DNA from: CAADGU01 sp964581605
GTDB taxonomy: Bacteria > Chloroflexota > Anaerolineae > Promineifilales > Promineifilaceae
Length of the DNA: 31,681 nt
Assembly (NCBI GenBank): GCA_964581605.1
Contig: CAZOPF010000067.1
Coordinates: 1 to 31,681, forward strand
Direction: 5' to 3'
Positions 25,464-31,639 of this stretch are shown here, in pieces. Under the pieces are notes generated by a model that did no database searches, was not told the origin of the DNA, and was given only the letters and a program-made list of their open reading frames with translations. Both the position numbers and the translations under genes were made by a program. The first letter of the stretch is position 1; each line of letters opens with the position of its first letter.

Positions 25464-25859
25464 CTAGCCATTACTTTCCAGATAAAACGGGTAGACCAGG
25501 TTGAAGCGGCTGTTGGTGGAGCGGACGGCGTAGCTGATTTCGATGAGCAGGACGTTGGGCTGGTCGGCATCCGGGTAGGCGCTGACGTTTAGCACGTCTA
25601 TGCGTGGTTCCCAGATGGTGAGGGCTTCAGTCACGGCCGTAGCCACCTCTCCGGCCGTGCGGGCATTATTCACGGCAAACACCAGGTCATGCAGCCCGCA
25701 GCCAAACTCCGGCGACATCACCCGTTCGCCGGGGCTGGTGCCCAGGATCATCCAGATGGATTGCTGGATGCTGGTTTCGTGGTGGGCGAGTTGGATACGG
25801 CCGTTGCCATCCAACTGCACCGGAAAATGCCAGCCTGTACCTAAAAAATTATTGCTCAT
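25464..25859 (-). CDS. gp25-like baseplate wedge protein (GPW/gp25 family)
   Basis: A 131-residue protein of the T4 gp25 / P2 gpW / Afp9 family, which links the sheath base to the baseplate and carries the sheath-like handshake motif. The signature IQQSIWMILGTSPGERVMSP followed by EFGCGLHDLVF (about 31-61) is complete, as is the C-terminal beta-strand region ending FNLVYPFYLES. Length is normal. It lies between the PAAR-like and baseplate-J genes in a compact cluster. Confidence 0.93.
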   Translation of the reverse strand: MSNNFLGTGWHFPVQLDGNGRIQLAHHETSIQQSIWMILGTSPGERVMSPEFGCGLHDLVFAVNNARTAGEVATAVTEALTIWEPRIDVLNVSAYPDADQPNVLLIEISYAVRSTNSRFNLVYPFYLESNG

Positions 25860-25880
25860 AGTTGTTTTTGAGAGTCTATT

Positions 25881-25950
25881 GGTGGCAAGTGGCAGGTTGC
25901 AGGTGGCAAGTTACCCGCCACTTGCCACTTGCTACTTGCCACCTGCAACC
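25881..25950. repeat. GGTGGCAAGT inverted repeat, copy 2
   Basis: GGTTGCAGGTGGCAAGT (25895-25911) and ACTTGCCACCTGCAACC (25934-25950) form a perfect 17-bp stem. Further GGTGGCAAGT and ACTTGCCACT words lie inside and outside. It fills the spacer between the PAAR-like stop and the gp25-like start. Confidence 0.92.
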
Positions 25951-25952
25951 CA

Positions 25953-26351
25953 TCACCCAATCATCACCGTGCCCACCGCAATCACCGTCCCGGCAGGTAA
26001 ATCGGCCGGGTCATTGCAGGTGAGGGCTTTATCGCCGTTGCGGGCGGCCGCTTTGCCGTTGATTTTCACCGTCATGCTGCCCATCTGGACGGTAGCTTTG
26101 TTGGCCGGCGGCTTTTGAAAGCTGACGCCGGGGGCCATGGGCACGTGTGGGGGGCTGTTATCGGCCGTGCTACCCACAACAGCCGCCGGTTTGCCCATAA
26201 TCTTCACATCACTGCTCAGTCCACCGTTCAGCATCCCGCTAAACGGGTGGGGCATGGGCGTGGGCACCGGCCCCGTTGGCGAAGGCACCATCACAATATG
26301 CGTGTCCACGGCCACAATCTGATCCCCTTGTTTTGCTGCCGGTTGTCCCAT
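25953..26351 (-). CDS. PAAR-like spike-tip protein
   Basis: A 132-residue protein with the regular short-strand, Gly/Pro-rich pattern of PAAR-type cone proteins that sharpen the membrane-piercing spike (Afp10-like role). Features are MGQPAAKQGDQIVA at the start, GPVPTPMPHPFSG (about 27-39), KIMGKPAAVVGSTADNSPPH (about 50-69) and TVKINGKAAARNGDKALTCND with DLPAGTVIAVGTVMIG at the end. The frame is open upstream through a spacer repeat to 26423, but the ATG at 26351 has GAGGAAC just before it and starts the conserved part. It is encoded next to the gp5-like spike it would cap. Confidence 0.85.
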   Translation of the reverse strand: MGQPAAKQGDQIVAVDTHIVMVPSPTGPVPTPMPHPFSGMLNGGLSSDVKIMGKPAAVVGSTADNSPPHVPMAPGVSFQKPPANKATVQMGSMTVKINGKAAARNGDKALTCNDPADLPAGTVIAVGTVMIG

Positions 26352-26362
26352 ATGTTCCTCTG

Positions 26363-26424
26363 GTTGCAGGTGGCAAGTGGCAGGTTGCAGGTCACTTACA
26401 ACTTGCAACCCGCCACTTGCCACC
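26363..26424. repeat. GGTGGCAAGT inverted repeat, copy 3
   Basis: GGTGGCAAGTGGC (26369-26381) and GCCACTTGCCACC (26412-26424) pair perfectly over 13 bp. After one mismatch, GGTTGCA (26383-26389) and TGCAACC (26404-26410) extend the stem by 7 bp. It lies between the gp5-like stop (26431) and the PAAR-like start. Confidence 0.92.
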
Positions 26425-26430
26425 GTTTTC

Positions 26431-27072
26431 TCAGTTAATCTGCACCATCTGCCCTTTGATAGTCATTTGCGGGCCAGCTTTGATCTCCATGTTTTTGCTG
26501 GCCTCTAATTTCACGGCATCGGTGGAGGTAATTTCCACCCCTTTGCCGCTTAAAATGAGTTTGCCTTTGCTGGACTTGATGGTGATGTCGGCGTCGGCCG
26601 TAATGGTGATGCTGTTCTCTTTGGTGTTCACCACCAGGCTGTTTTTGCCGCTTTTGTCTATGATTTCAATTTTTTCCGCGCCGTCGGTGTCATCCAGGCG
26701 AATGATGTGGCCGCTGCGTGATTTGAGAGTGCGCATGTTGTTCTTGCCATCGCTGTTCGATTCGGGCGGTTTGTCTTTGCCGTTCCACAATGCGCCCAGC
26801 ACGTAGGGGAATTCAGCCATGCCATGTTCAAAGGCGACCAGGACTTCATCATCCACTTCCGGCAAGACGTACAGACCGCGCTCTTTACCGGCCATGGGCG
26901 CGGCCACTCTGGCCCAATGGCTCTCGTCCTGGTCAGAGAGCCAGGGGAAGCGCACCTTCACCCGCCCCATGCCATCCGGGTCCTGGTTGTTGGTGACAAT
27001 GCCCACCATCACGCCAAAAAAACGGTCGGTGGCCGGGGATGATGGGGTAAACAGGTCTGAAAAGATGTGCAT
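26431..27072 (-). CDS. gp5 / gpV-like baseplate spike protein
   Basis: A 213-residue protein with an N-terminal OB-fold of the gpV/gp5 type (about 16-95: FFGVMVGIVTNNQDPDGMGRVKVRFPW, then RVAAPMAG, LPEVDDEVLVAFEHG, LGALWNG). A C-terminal region of short repeats (about 130-213: ITITADADITIKSS, KGVEITSTDAVKLEAS, NMEIKAGPQMTIKG) forms the triple-stranded beta-prism needle. Together with the hub gene upstream it corresponds to a split VgrG/Afp8. A TTG two codons earlier (27078) is possible, but I prefer the ATG at 27072. There is no Shine-Dalgarno, and an AGATTTCGCAGAT word abuts the start region. Confidence 0.92.
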   Translation of the reverse strand: MHIFSDLFTPSSPATDRFFGVMVGIVTNNQDPDGMGRVKVRFPWLSDQDESHWARVAAPMAGKERGLYVLPEVDDEVLVAFEHGMAEFPYVLGALWNGKDKPPESNSDGKNNMRTLKSRSGHIIRLDDTDGAEKIEIIDKSGKNSLVVNTKENSITITADADITIKSSKGKLILSGKGVEITSTDAVKLEASKNMEIKAGPQMTIKGQMVQIN

Positions 27073-27073
27073 A

Positions 27074-27133
27074 AGCAATCAAAGATTTCGCAGATGACAC
27101 CGATTACCGATTACGGATAACCGATTACCGGTA
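27074..27133. repeat. Mixed spacer: AGATT word plus CGATTACCG words
   Basis: ATCAAAGATTTCGCAGAT (27078-27095) is a half copy of the inverted repeat at 28208-28267. It is followed by ACCGATTACCGATTACGG and ATAACCGATTACCGG, the same words as at 31040-31103. Two repeat families are therefore joined in one spacer between the hub stop (27134) and the spike start. Confidence 0.85.
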
Positions 27134-28192
27134 TCAACTCGCATTGCGGCGGACGGTGAAGCGTGTCTGGTAGCCCTGGTTGGGGGTGAGGCTGTGGGTT
27201 ACGGCCGTGACGTAATACAGTCCGCTAAATTTGTCCCCGGCCTCCTCAATCTTGATCACCATTCCGGCGCGCAGATCGGCCGTGCCCAGGCAGAGACCGT
27301 CCCCTTCGATATAGGTCAGGGCCATATCATTGAACTGGCCCAACGCCATCTGGTCTGCTTCCGCTTTGCTGAAAACGGGGGCGGCCACGCTGGCGGCGCT
27401 GCTTTTGCCAAAGGCGCTTTTGGTCGCTTTGGGGCCGCTGGTAACGCCGCCCATCGTACTGCTTTCTTGCCCGGTGGCCGATTTGCCCAGGATTTCCTTT
27501 TTTTGTTTGGGATCCCAGCCGCGCACAATCACTTCATCCACCTGGGAAACAGTGGTCAGGCGGGGGAAAAATTCAATGACATCTTTGCCCAGTGAAAAGG
27601 TCATCGCGCTGCCTTTGCTATGCTGGTGCGGCTGGAAATAGAGCGTCTTTTCGGCCACGAATACCTCATAGCCAATGCGGGCCGCCCGCTGCTGCAAAAA
27701 TTCCATGTCCGTCTGGTTGTGCTGCAAGACATATTCCAACGTCACTTTGCTGTCCGTCGTTTTGGCCCGCAGCCCGGATTGTTGGGCAATCTGGCTGGCA
27801 ATGGCGCTGTCTTTAATCTGGGCGAAGGAGCGAGTTTTGCGGCCGCGAAAGAGCCGATGCCGATGATCCAGGCCGCGCACGATGACGGTTGGCGGTTCGT
27901 CGGCCTCAAACTGCGGTTCCAGGCTGGTAATCTCGCCGACGCAGATTTTCTTGAGATGATCCACGTACCCCATCCAGATTTCCACTTCATTGCCGGGCGC
28001 AAAAAGATTGTCGTCCGACCAGGTGTATTTCAGCGCGGCCATGTCCCAGTTGTGCAGGTGAATGGTGAACATGCTGGCGGCGTTCAGGTCTTCATGCACG
28101 GCCGTCGAAATGACATCCTGCAAAATGGTGCGCGAAACCTCACGGCCGTTCACCGCAATGCCAATATCGGGGACGATGTTTTCCTGTGGCAT
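27134..28192 (-). CDS. gp27 / gpD-like baseplate hub protein
   Basis: A 352-residue tail hub of the phage late-control D type. The N-terminal part (IAVNGREVSRTILQDVIST, then FTIHLHNWD) and the first barrel (GNEVEIWMGYVDHLKKICVGEITSLEP, about 67-93) are typical. HNQTDMEFLQQRAARIGYEVFV (about 158-179) is the family's core motif. A low-complexity linker of Ser/Ala/Gly/Lys (about 238-278) precedes the last barrel (GLCLGTADLRAGMVIKIEEAG, about 301-321). It forms the trimeric hub on which the gp5-like spike, encoded next, is mounted; in T6SS and Afp the two are fused as VgrG. A hairpin repeat lies just upstream of its start. Confidence 0.92.
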   Translation of the reverse strand: MPQENIVPDIGIAVNGREVSRTILQDVISTAVHEDLNAASMFTIHLHNWDMAALKYTWSDDNLFAPGNEVEIWMGYVDHLKKICVGEITSLEPQFEADEPPTVIVRGLDHRHRLFRGRKTRSFAQIKDSAIASQIAQQSGLRAKTTDSKVTLEYVLQHNQTDMEFLQQRAARIGYEVFVAEKTLYFQPHQHSKGSAMTFSLGKDVIEFFPRLTTVSQVDEVIVRGWDPKQKKEILGKSATGQESSTMGGVTSGPKATKSAFGKSSAASVAAPVFSKAEADQMALGQFNDMALTYIEGDGLCLGTADLRAGMVIKIEEAGDKFSGLYYVTAVTHSLTPNQGYQTRFTVRRNAS

Positions 28193-28207
28193 TGTTCCGT
28201 CAAATCA

Positions 28208-28267
28208 ATCAAAGATTTCGCAGATTACGCAGATAAAAGAATCGGTGAAATCTGCGAAATCTTTGAT
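28208..28267. repeat. AGATTTCGCAGAT inverted repeat, spacer copy 4
   Basis: ATCAAAGATTTCGCAGAT (28208-28225) and ATCTGCGAAATCTTTGAT (28250-28267) are a perfect 18-bp inverted repeat with a 24-base loop. It is the cleanest member of its family and fills the spacer between the LysM adaptor stop (28275) and the hub start (28192). Confidence 0.95.
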
Positions 28268-28274
28268 AAAAACC

Positions 28275-29060
28275 TCAGGTCGGCCGTAGTGCCGGAATGA
28301 GCAACGTCATGCCCGGCGTCAGCAGGCGCGGGTTCAGGATGCCATTGGCCTGGGCGATGTGCCGCCAGAGGGTGGGGTCGTCATAGTGGGCGGCGGCGAT
28401 GCTTTGCAGCGTCTCGTGGCGGCGCACCACATGGGTCTTGGGCACATCGGCCGAATGGAGTTCCCCGGCCTTCGCTGCGTGCGTAAAATACTCCACAAAG
28501 GAACATTCCAACGTGGCCCGCACGGGACGGCCGTCCGGCATAAACATGGTGTACTTTTCCGACAGCGAAGTCAGCACCCCTTTGAAGAGGTCTACCTCGC
28601 CCCAGCGGAGCTTACAGATAGGCGGGCGGTGCAGTTCCGTGTTCACCTGCGCCAGCGCAGCAATCTGGTCGGTGTACTCTTTCACATTGGTCGCTTCCGG
28701 CGAGGCCGTGAACGGATTGGTAGGGATGAGCAAATCTTTCGCCATCTTGCCCAATGACAGACCGCCGCCGCGGGCCTCATACGTATCAAAAAAGAGGGTG
28801 ATGGCGAGGGTGCGGGCGGCCGTGCTGCGAAATTCCTGTTTCGCCAGAGTGGTTTTGGAACCAACGGCAGCGACGCCCTTGCTCTTCCACTTCACATTAC
28901 GGCTGATCGTAAATTCGTTCGGGTTAAACAGAGCTTCTATCGAACCGTTAAAGAGGTTTTTGCGCGTTTTTTCATAGCGAATCACGAGCTTTTCCAGCCC
29001 GCCGTTGAGACTACCCGCGCCCACCATTTCGGCGGCAAGTTTGGCAGGGTTTAAGGCCAT
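28275..29060 (-). CDS. LysM-containing tail adaptor (Afp7 / gp53-like)
   Basis: A 261-residue protein. The first 190 residues are a beta-rich adaptor (IEALFNPNEFTISRNVKWKSKG, ITLFFDTYEARGG, PPICKLRWGEVDLFKGVLTSLSEKYTMF). A single LysM domain follows at the end (about 213-258: THVVRRHETLQSIAAAHYDDPTLW, then IAQANGILNPRLLTPG). This is the layout of the eCIS cap-adaptor that joins the hub to the first tube ring. Its ATG lies inside the end of the upstream disordered-protein gene (10-base overlap ATGGCCTTAA), showing tight translational coupling. Confidence 0.92.
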   Translation of the reverse strand: MALNPAKLAAEMVGAGSLNGGLEKLVIRYEKTRKNLFNGSIEALFNPNEFTISRNVKWKSKGVAAVGSKTTLAKQEFRSTAARTLAITLFFDTYEARGGGLSLGKMAKDLLIPTNPFTASPEATNVKEYTDQIAALAQVNTELHRPPICKLRWGEVDLFKGVLTSLSEKYTMFMPDGRPVRATLECSFVEYFTHAAKAGELHSADVPKTHVVRRHETLQSIAAAHYDDPTLWRHIAQANGILNPRLLTPGMTLLIPALRPT

Positions 29061-30393
29061 ATTGTTTTCCCCCGGCGTTCGCCTTCCACGGCCAGTTTGC
29101 GCAAGAAGCGGCGGTGGACTTTTTCGACCAGTTCATCCATGTCAATCGGTGTATCCGTTGTTTCACGCCCATTATCTGCCTGGGTATCGGTCACGGCCGT
29201 CTCCCCTTCTCCCTTTACCCGCTGGATCACACTGTTCGTTTGCACCACCCGGTTGGGTGTGGGAGTGGGTTTAGCGGCGGGTCGCGGCACGGCCGTGTCC
29301 ATTGCCGCCCGTTGAATCACGCTCCCGACAGGGCCACCCATAGGGCCACCCNNNNNNNNNNNNNNNNNNNNNNNNNNNNNNNNNNNNNNNNNNNNNNNNN
29401 NNNNNNNNNNNNNNNNNNNNNNNNNNNNNNNNNNNNNNNNNNNNNNNNNNNAGGGCCACCCATAGGGCCACCCGCAGGGCCACCCATGGGCCGTGCCCAT
29501 GGCGTGGCGGGGGGTGGGTTGACGGCCGTTGCCTGGGCCTGCACCAACGGCAGAGGGGAGTGGGTACGGCCGTTGCTGGCCCCATTCCCTTCCGGCGATG
29601 ACATTTTGACCGGCGTCACAATGGGTGGCGAAGGGATTTTGGTCTGTGGTAAATCCGGGGTGGCAATGGTTGATGGCCCGGAGGCGGCCACATGTACCAC
29701 CGGCAAAACAGGCGGGATGGGAGTGGAGGACGGCCGTTCCCTATCTTTGCGCTCCGGCATGGAAATAGCTGGCGGGGGGATGTGTACGGCCGTCTGGCTG
29801 GCGACGGCCGTTTCTTTTTCCGGTTTTGTGGCCGGGGAAATGGGCAATCTGCCCGGTTGATGCGGGCGTGTGGGTTGAACGGATGCCCTGACCACCAGTA
29901 GAGGTGCAGGGGCAGGTATTGGTGGCGTAACCAGCGTCGGATTGGCGGAAACGGCCGTGCGGTTCATGGTCTGTGCTGCCGGAGACGCCAAAGGGGGATT
30001 GGGCACGGCCGTAACGGGCTGTCTGATCGCTGTTGGCGCTGGCGTTTCTGCCAAAATAATGGGCGGGGGATCGGCGGATACGGCCGTTGGTTGGGCGGTG
30101 ACGATGGGTAACGGTTGTTTAGCAGCAGGGGCGGGGACGGCCGTTACACTGTCCGGCATCATCGGCAATGGTTCAGCATACACAATGGGCGGCAACTGTG
30201 CCTGCATGGCCATGACGGCCGCATAGCGACGGGCCACTTCATCAGCCAGGGGTGGGGTGTGCAATTGGGTCAGGCGCACGGCCGTAGCCCGTGCCCGCGC
30301 CAGCCGCACCACACCTGGCTGCTCGCCTCGCCGCCACAGCCATTCCGCCCAGGCTGCGTTCCGTTCATCTGCCACTATCTGATGATCTTCCAT
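29051..30393 (-). CDS. Long disordered Pro/Ala/Thr-rich tail-cluster protein, interrupted by an assembly gap
   Basis: Two open halves in different frames belong to one gene. The upstream half starts at 30393 (MEDHQIVADERNAAWAEWLW) and runs through about 310 residues of Pro/Ala/Thr/Val-rich disorder into GGPMGGPAGGPMGGP at the gap. The downstream half leaves the gap with GGPMGGPVGSVIQ and ends with a conserved-looking helical tail (DELVEKVHRRFLRKLAVEGERRG) at 29051. The frame offset is explained if the true gap is 2 more than a multiple of 3, which the 12-base repeat phase also predicts. The basic helical tail, and its position between tube and LysM adaptor, match an unnamed gene often seen in these clusters. 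Ten Thr-Ala-Val tripeptides are each encoded by ACGGCCGT. The true length is unknown and no function is assigned. Confidence 0.75.
29352..29451. other. Assembly gap of exactly 100 Ns inside a 12-bp repeat
   Basis: A 100-N scaffold filler, not a measured length. Both flanks consist of the 12-base unit AGGGCCACCCAT / AGGGCCACCCGC, which codes Gly-Gly-Pro-Met/Ala on the minus strand. The gap is therefore a collapsed tandem repeat. Confidence 0.97.
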
Positions 30394-30410
30394 GTTTGAA
30401 AAACAAATAG

Positions 30411-30490
30411 GACGCGGGTTTTCGCGGGTTTATCGGATGAATACGGATTTCAAAACAAAAATCCGTGTCCATCCGCGTTCATCCGTGTCC
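30411..30490. repeat. ATCCGTGTCC-word inverted spacer
   Basis: CGGATGAATACGGATTT and AAATCCGTGTCCATCCG are imperfect complements, followed by further CGCGTTCATCCGTGTCC words. GACGCGGGTT and TTCGCGGGTT stand at the left. It fills the spacer between the tube stop (30498) and the disordered-protein start (30393). Confidence 0.8.
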
Positions 30491-30497
30491 CATTTCC

Positions 30498-31025
30498 CTA
30501 GAAAAATGCCTGGGCAATGCCGAGTGCCTGCCCTAAAATCGGCTTGGTAATGCCTTCGTGTACCAGTTCAATGGACTCAAAAATCACTTCGCTGCTGTCT
30601 GCCTTAAATTGCGGCCCCGTCCACTTCACCGGGTAAGCGTTGAAAAAGTTCCACCACATCACCGGAATAGAGCGGGCGTCCAGCAGCATGATGGTGCCGC
30701 TTTTGCGCTGAATGACCCCCTGGGTGACGTTGTAATACCAGTTCCAGAGGGTGGACACGGCCGTGACCCCATGCGTCAGCACCAGATTCGGCGAGGTAGA
30801 TTGAGACGGGAGCTTATGCACAAAATGGTTCACGCCGCCCTCGCGGTACTCCTCTGTCTCCACTTCACTCTCCAGGCCAGACGCCTCCGTAAAACCACCC
30901 ACCAGCAGCGCTTCAATCTCAATAGCAAACTTAAAGCCCTGGTACGGGTCAAACCGAAACCCGGCCGCGCTTGCGCCCATGCCCAATGCTGCGCTCAGTC
31001 CCAGACCGATGCCTGTTGATCGCAT
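30498..31025 (-). CDS. Tail tube protein (T4 gp19-like, TIGR02241 type)
   Basis: A 175-residue inner-tube protein. The first 22 residues are Gly/Ala-rich and unusual. The conserved tube fold begins at DPYQGFKFAIEIEALLVGGFTEASGLESEVE (about 26-56). It continues with REGGVNHFVHKLPSQSTSPNLVLTHGV (about 61-87), where Afp1/5-type tubes have the same GG-N-x-x-x-K-L-P pattern, and ends with the strand-rich PVMWWNFFNAYPVKWTGPQFKADSSEVIFESIELVHEG. GGGAGAAAG directly before the ATG is a reasonable ribosome site. By position it corresponds to the baseplate-proximal tube (Afp5-like); the main tube and sheath genes are expected upstream beyond the window. Confidence 0.92.
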   Translation of the reverse strand: MRSTGIGLGLSAALGMGASAAGFRFDPYQGFKFAIEIEALLVGGFTEASGLESEVETEEYREGGVNHFVHKLPSQSTSPNLVLTHGVTAVSTLWNWYYNVTQGVIQRKSGTIMLLDARSIPVMWWNFFNAYPVKWTGPQFKADSSEVIFESIELVHEGITKPILGQALGIAQAFF

Positions 31026-31039
31026 CTTTCTCCCAAATT

Positions 31040-31103
31040 GGTAATCGGTTATCAGTTATCGGTAATCGGTCACTGATTACCGATTACCGTTCACCGATTA
31101 CCG
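31040..31103. repeat. GGTAATCGGT/ACCGATTACC inverted repeat overlapping a gene end
   Basis: CGGTAATCGGT (31060-31070) is complementary to ACCGATTACCG at 31079-31089 and again at 31093-31103, with more GGTAATCGG and TTATC words to the left. The right end of the repeat encodes the last residues and stop codon of the 54-aa gene. Similar words stand at 27100-27133. Confidence 0.9.
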
Positions 31104-31255
31104 ACTGTTAGCCGCTCGTTAATCCGCCCCACTTCCGTCACCCAACGCTGCCGTTCCTGATGGCTCATGCTCATCACCTGGTCATGCGACCAGTGGAGAT
31201 GATAGGCAATGTACGCTACCTCCTCGTAAAGCCGTTCCGAGGGGTAGCAGATCAC
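31091..31255 (-). CDS. DUF6760-like small tail-cluster protein (54 aa)
   Basis: A 54-residue protein reading ICYPSERLYEEVAYIAYHLH, then WSHDQVMSMSHQERQRWVTE and VGRINERL. It is helical and acidic-basic mixed, with the ICYP-S-x-x-L-Y-E-E-V-A-Y-x-A-Y-H pattern of the short DUF6760-type proteins that sit in the Afp6-like position of injection-system clusters. It starts with GTG at 31255, overlapping the upstream stop in GTGA. The length is an exact codon multiple to the TGA at 31093-31091. The last residues (TVGNR) and the stop come from the CGGTAATCGGT spacer repeat, so the C-terminus has been shaped by the repeat. Confidence 0.85.
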   Translation of the reverse strand: MICYPSERLYEEVAYIAYHLHWSHDQVMSMSHQERQRWVTEVGRINERLTVGNR

Positions 31256-31632
31256 CCCCCCAGGCTGCCGACCTCCACCTCAAACGCGCCTTCACAATGC
31301 GGGCAGGCCACTTGCAAACGGCCGTGACCCTGATAGTTAATGCGCTGGTAGAAGTCCTGCAAATAGGCCAGGTCGCCAGCAAAAAGATTCTCAACCACCT
31401 TCGGATTGATAAATTCCAGGCTGCCCAGCCGGGTGATGACCCGCGACAGCAAAATGACGACCAGATAACCGGCATTGCTGCGCACACGCGGGTCGCCGAG
31501 AGGCGCAATTTCGTCATACGCCGTCGCCAGCCGCATCATGCCCTGCCGGTGTACCTGCCCATCGGCATCCACCAACCCATGCGGCAGCACAAACGGAAAT
31601 TCTGTCTGGGGCGCAAAATCATGTGTGTTCAT
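31252..31632 (-). CDS. Baseplate hub assembly chaperone-like tail protein with CxxC
   Basis: A 126-residue protein with an N-terminal extended part (FPFVLPHGLVDADGQVHRQG), a central helical part (MRLATAYDEIAPLGDPRV, then AGYLVVILLSRVITRLGSLE) and a C-terminal VACPHCEGAFEVEVGSL that looks like a half zinc ribbon. Proteins of this layout are found in front of the small Afp6-like gene in many phage-tail-like clusters and are annotated as T4-type baseplate hub assembly chaperones. Its stop overlaps the next start by 4 bases (GTGA). It is the most upstream tail gene in the window and no Shine-Dalgarno is seen. A repeat of AGGTGTTTAGGTG words (31640-31681) precedes it. Confidence 0.75.
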   Translation of the reverse strand: MNTHDFAPQTEFPFVLPHGLVDADGQVHRQGMMRLATAYDEIAPLGDPRVRSNAGYLVVILLSRVITRLGSLEFINPKVVENLFAGDLAYLQDFYQRINYQGHGRLQVACPHCEGAFEVEVGSLGG

Positions 31633-31639
31633 AGGTCTG

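Noticed and set aside
26352..26423. N-terminal extension of the PAAR-like protein
   Set aside because: It is translated spacer repeat (GGTTGCAGGTGGCAAGT); the ATG at 26351 has a ribosome site and begins the family sequence.
29114..29860. Open frame crossing the assembly gap on the + strand
   Set aside because: It only exists because of the 100-N filler and is antisense to the reconstructed minus-strand gene.
17122..31632. Prophage
   Set aside because: Only tail-type genes are present, with no capsid, portal, terminase, integrase or lysis gene in 14.5 kb. The LysM, DUF6760-like and TIGR0224x set fits an injection system better.
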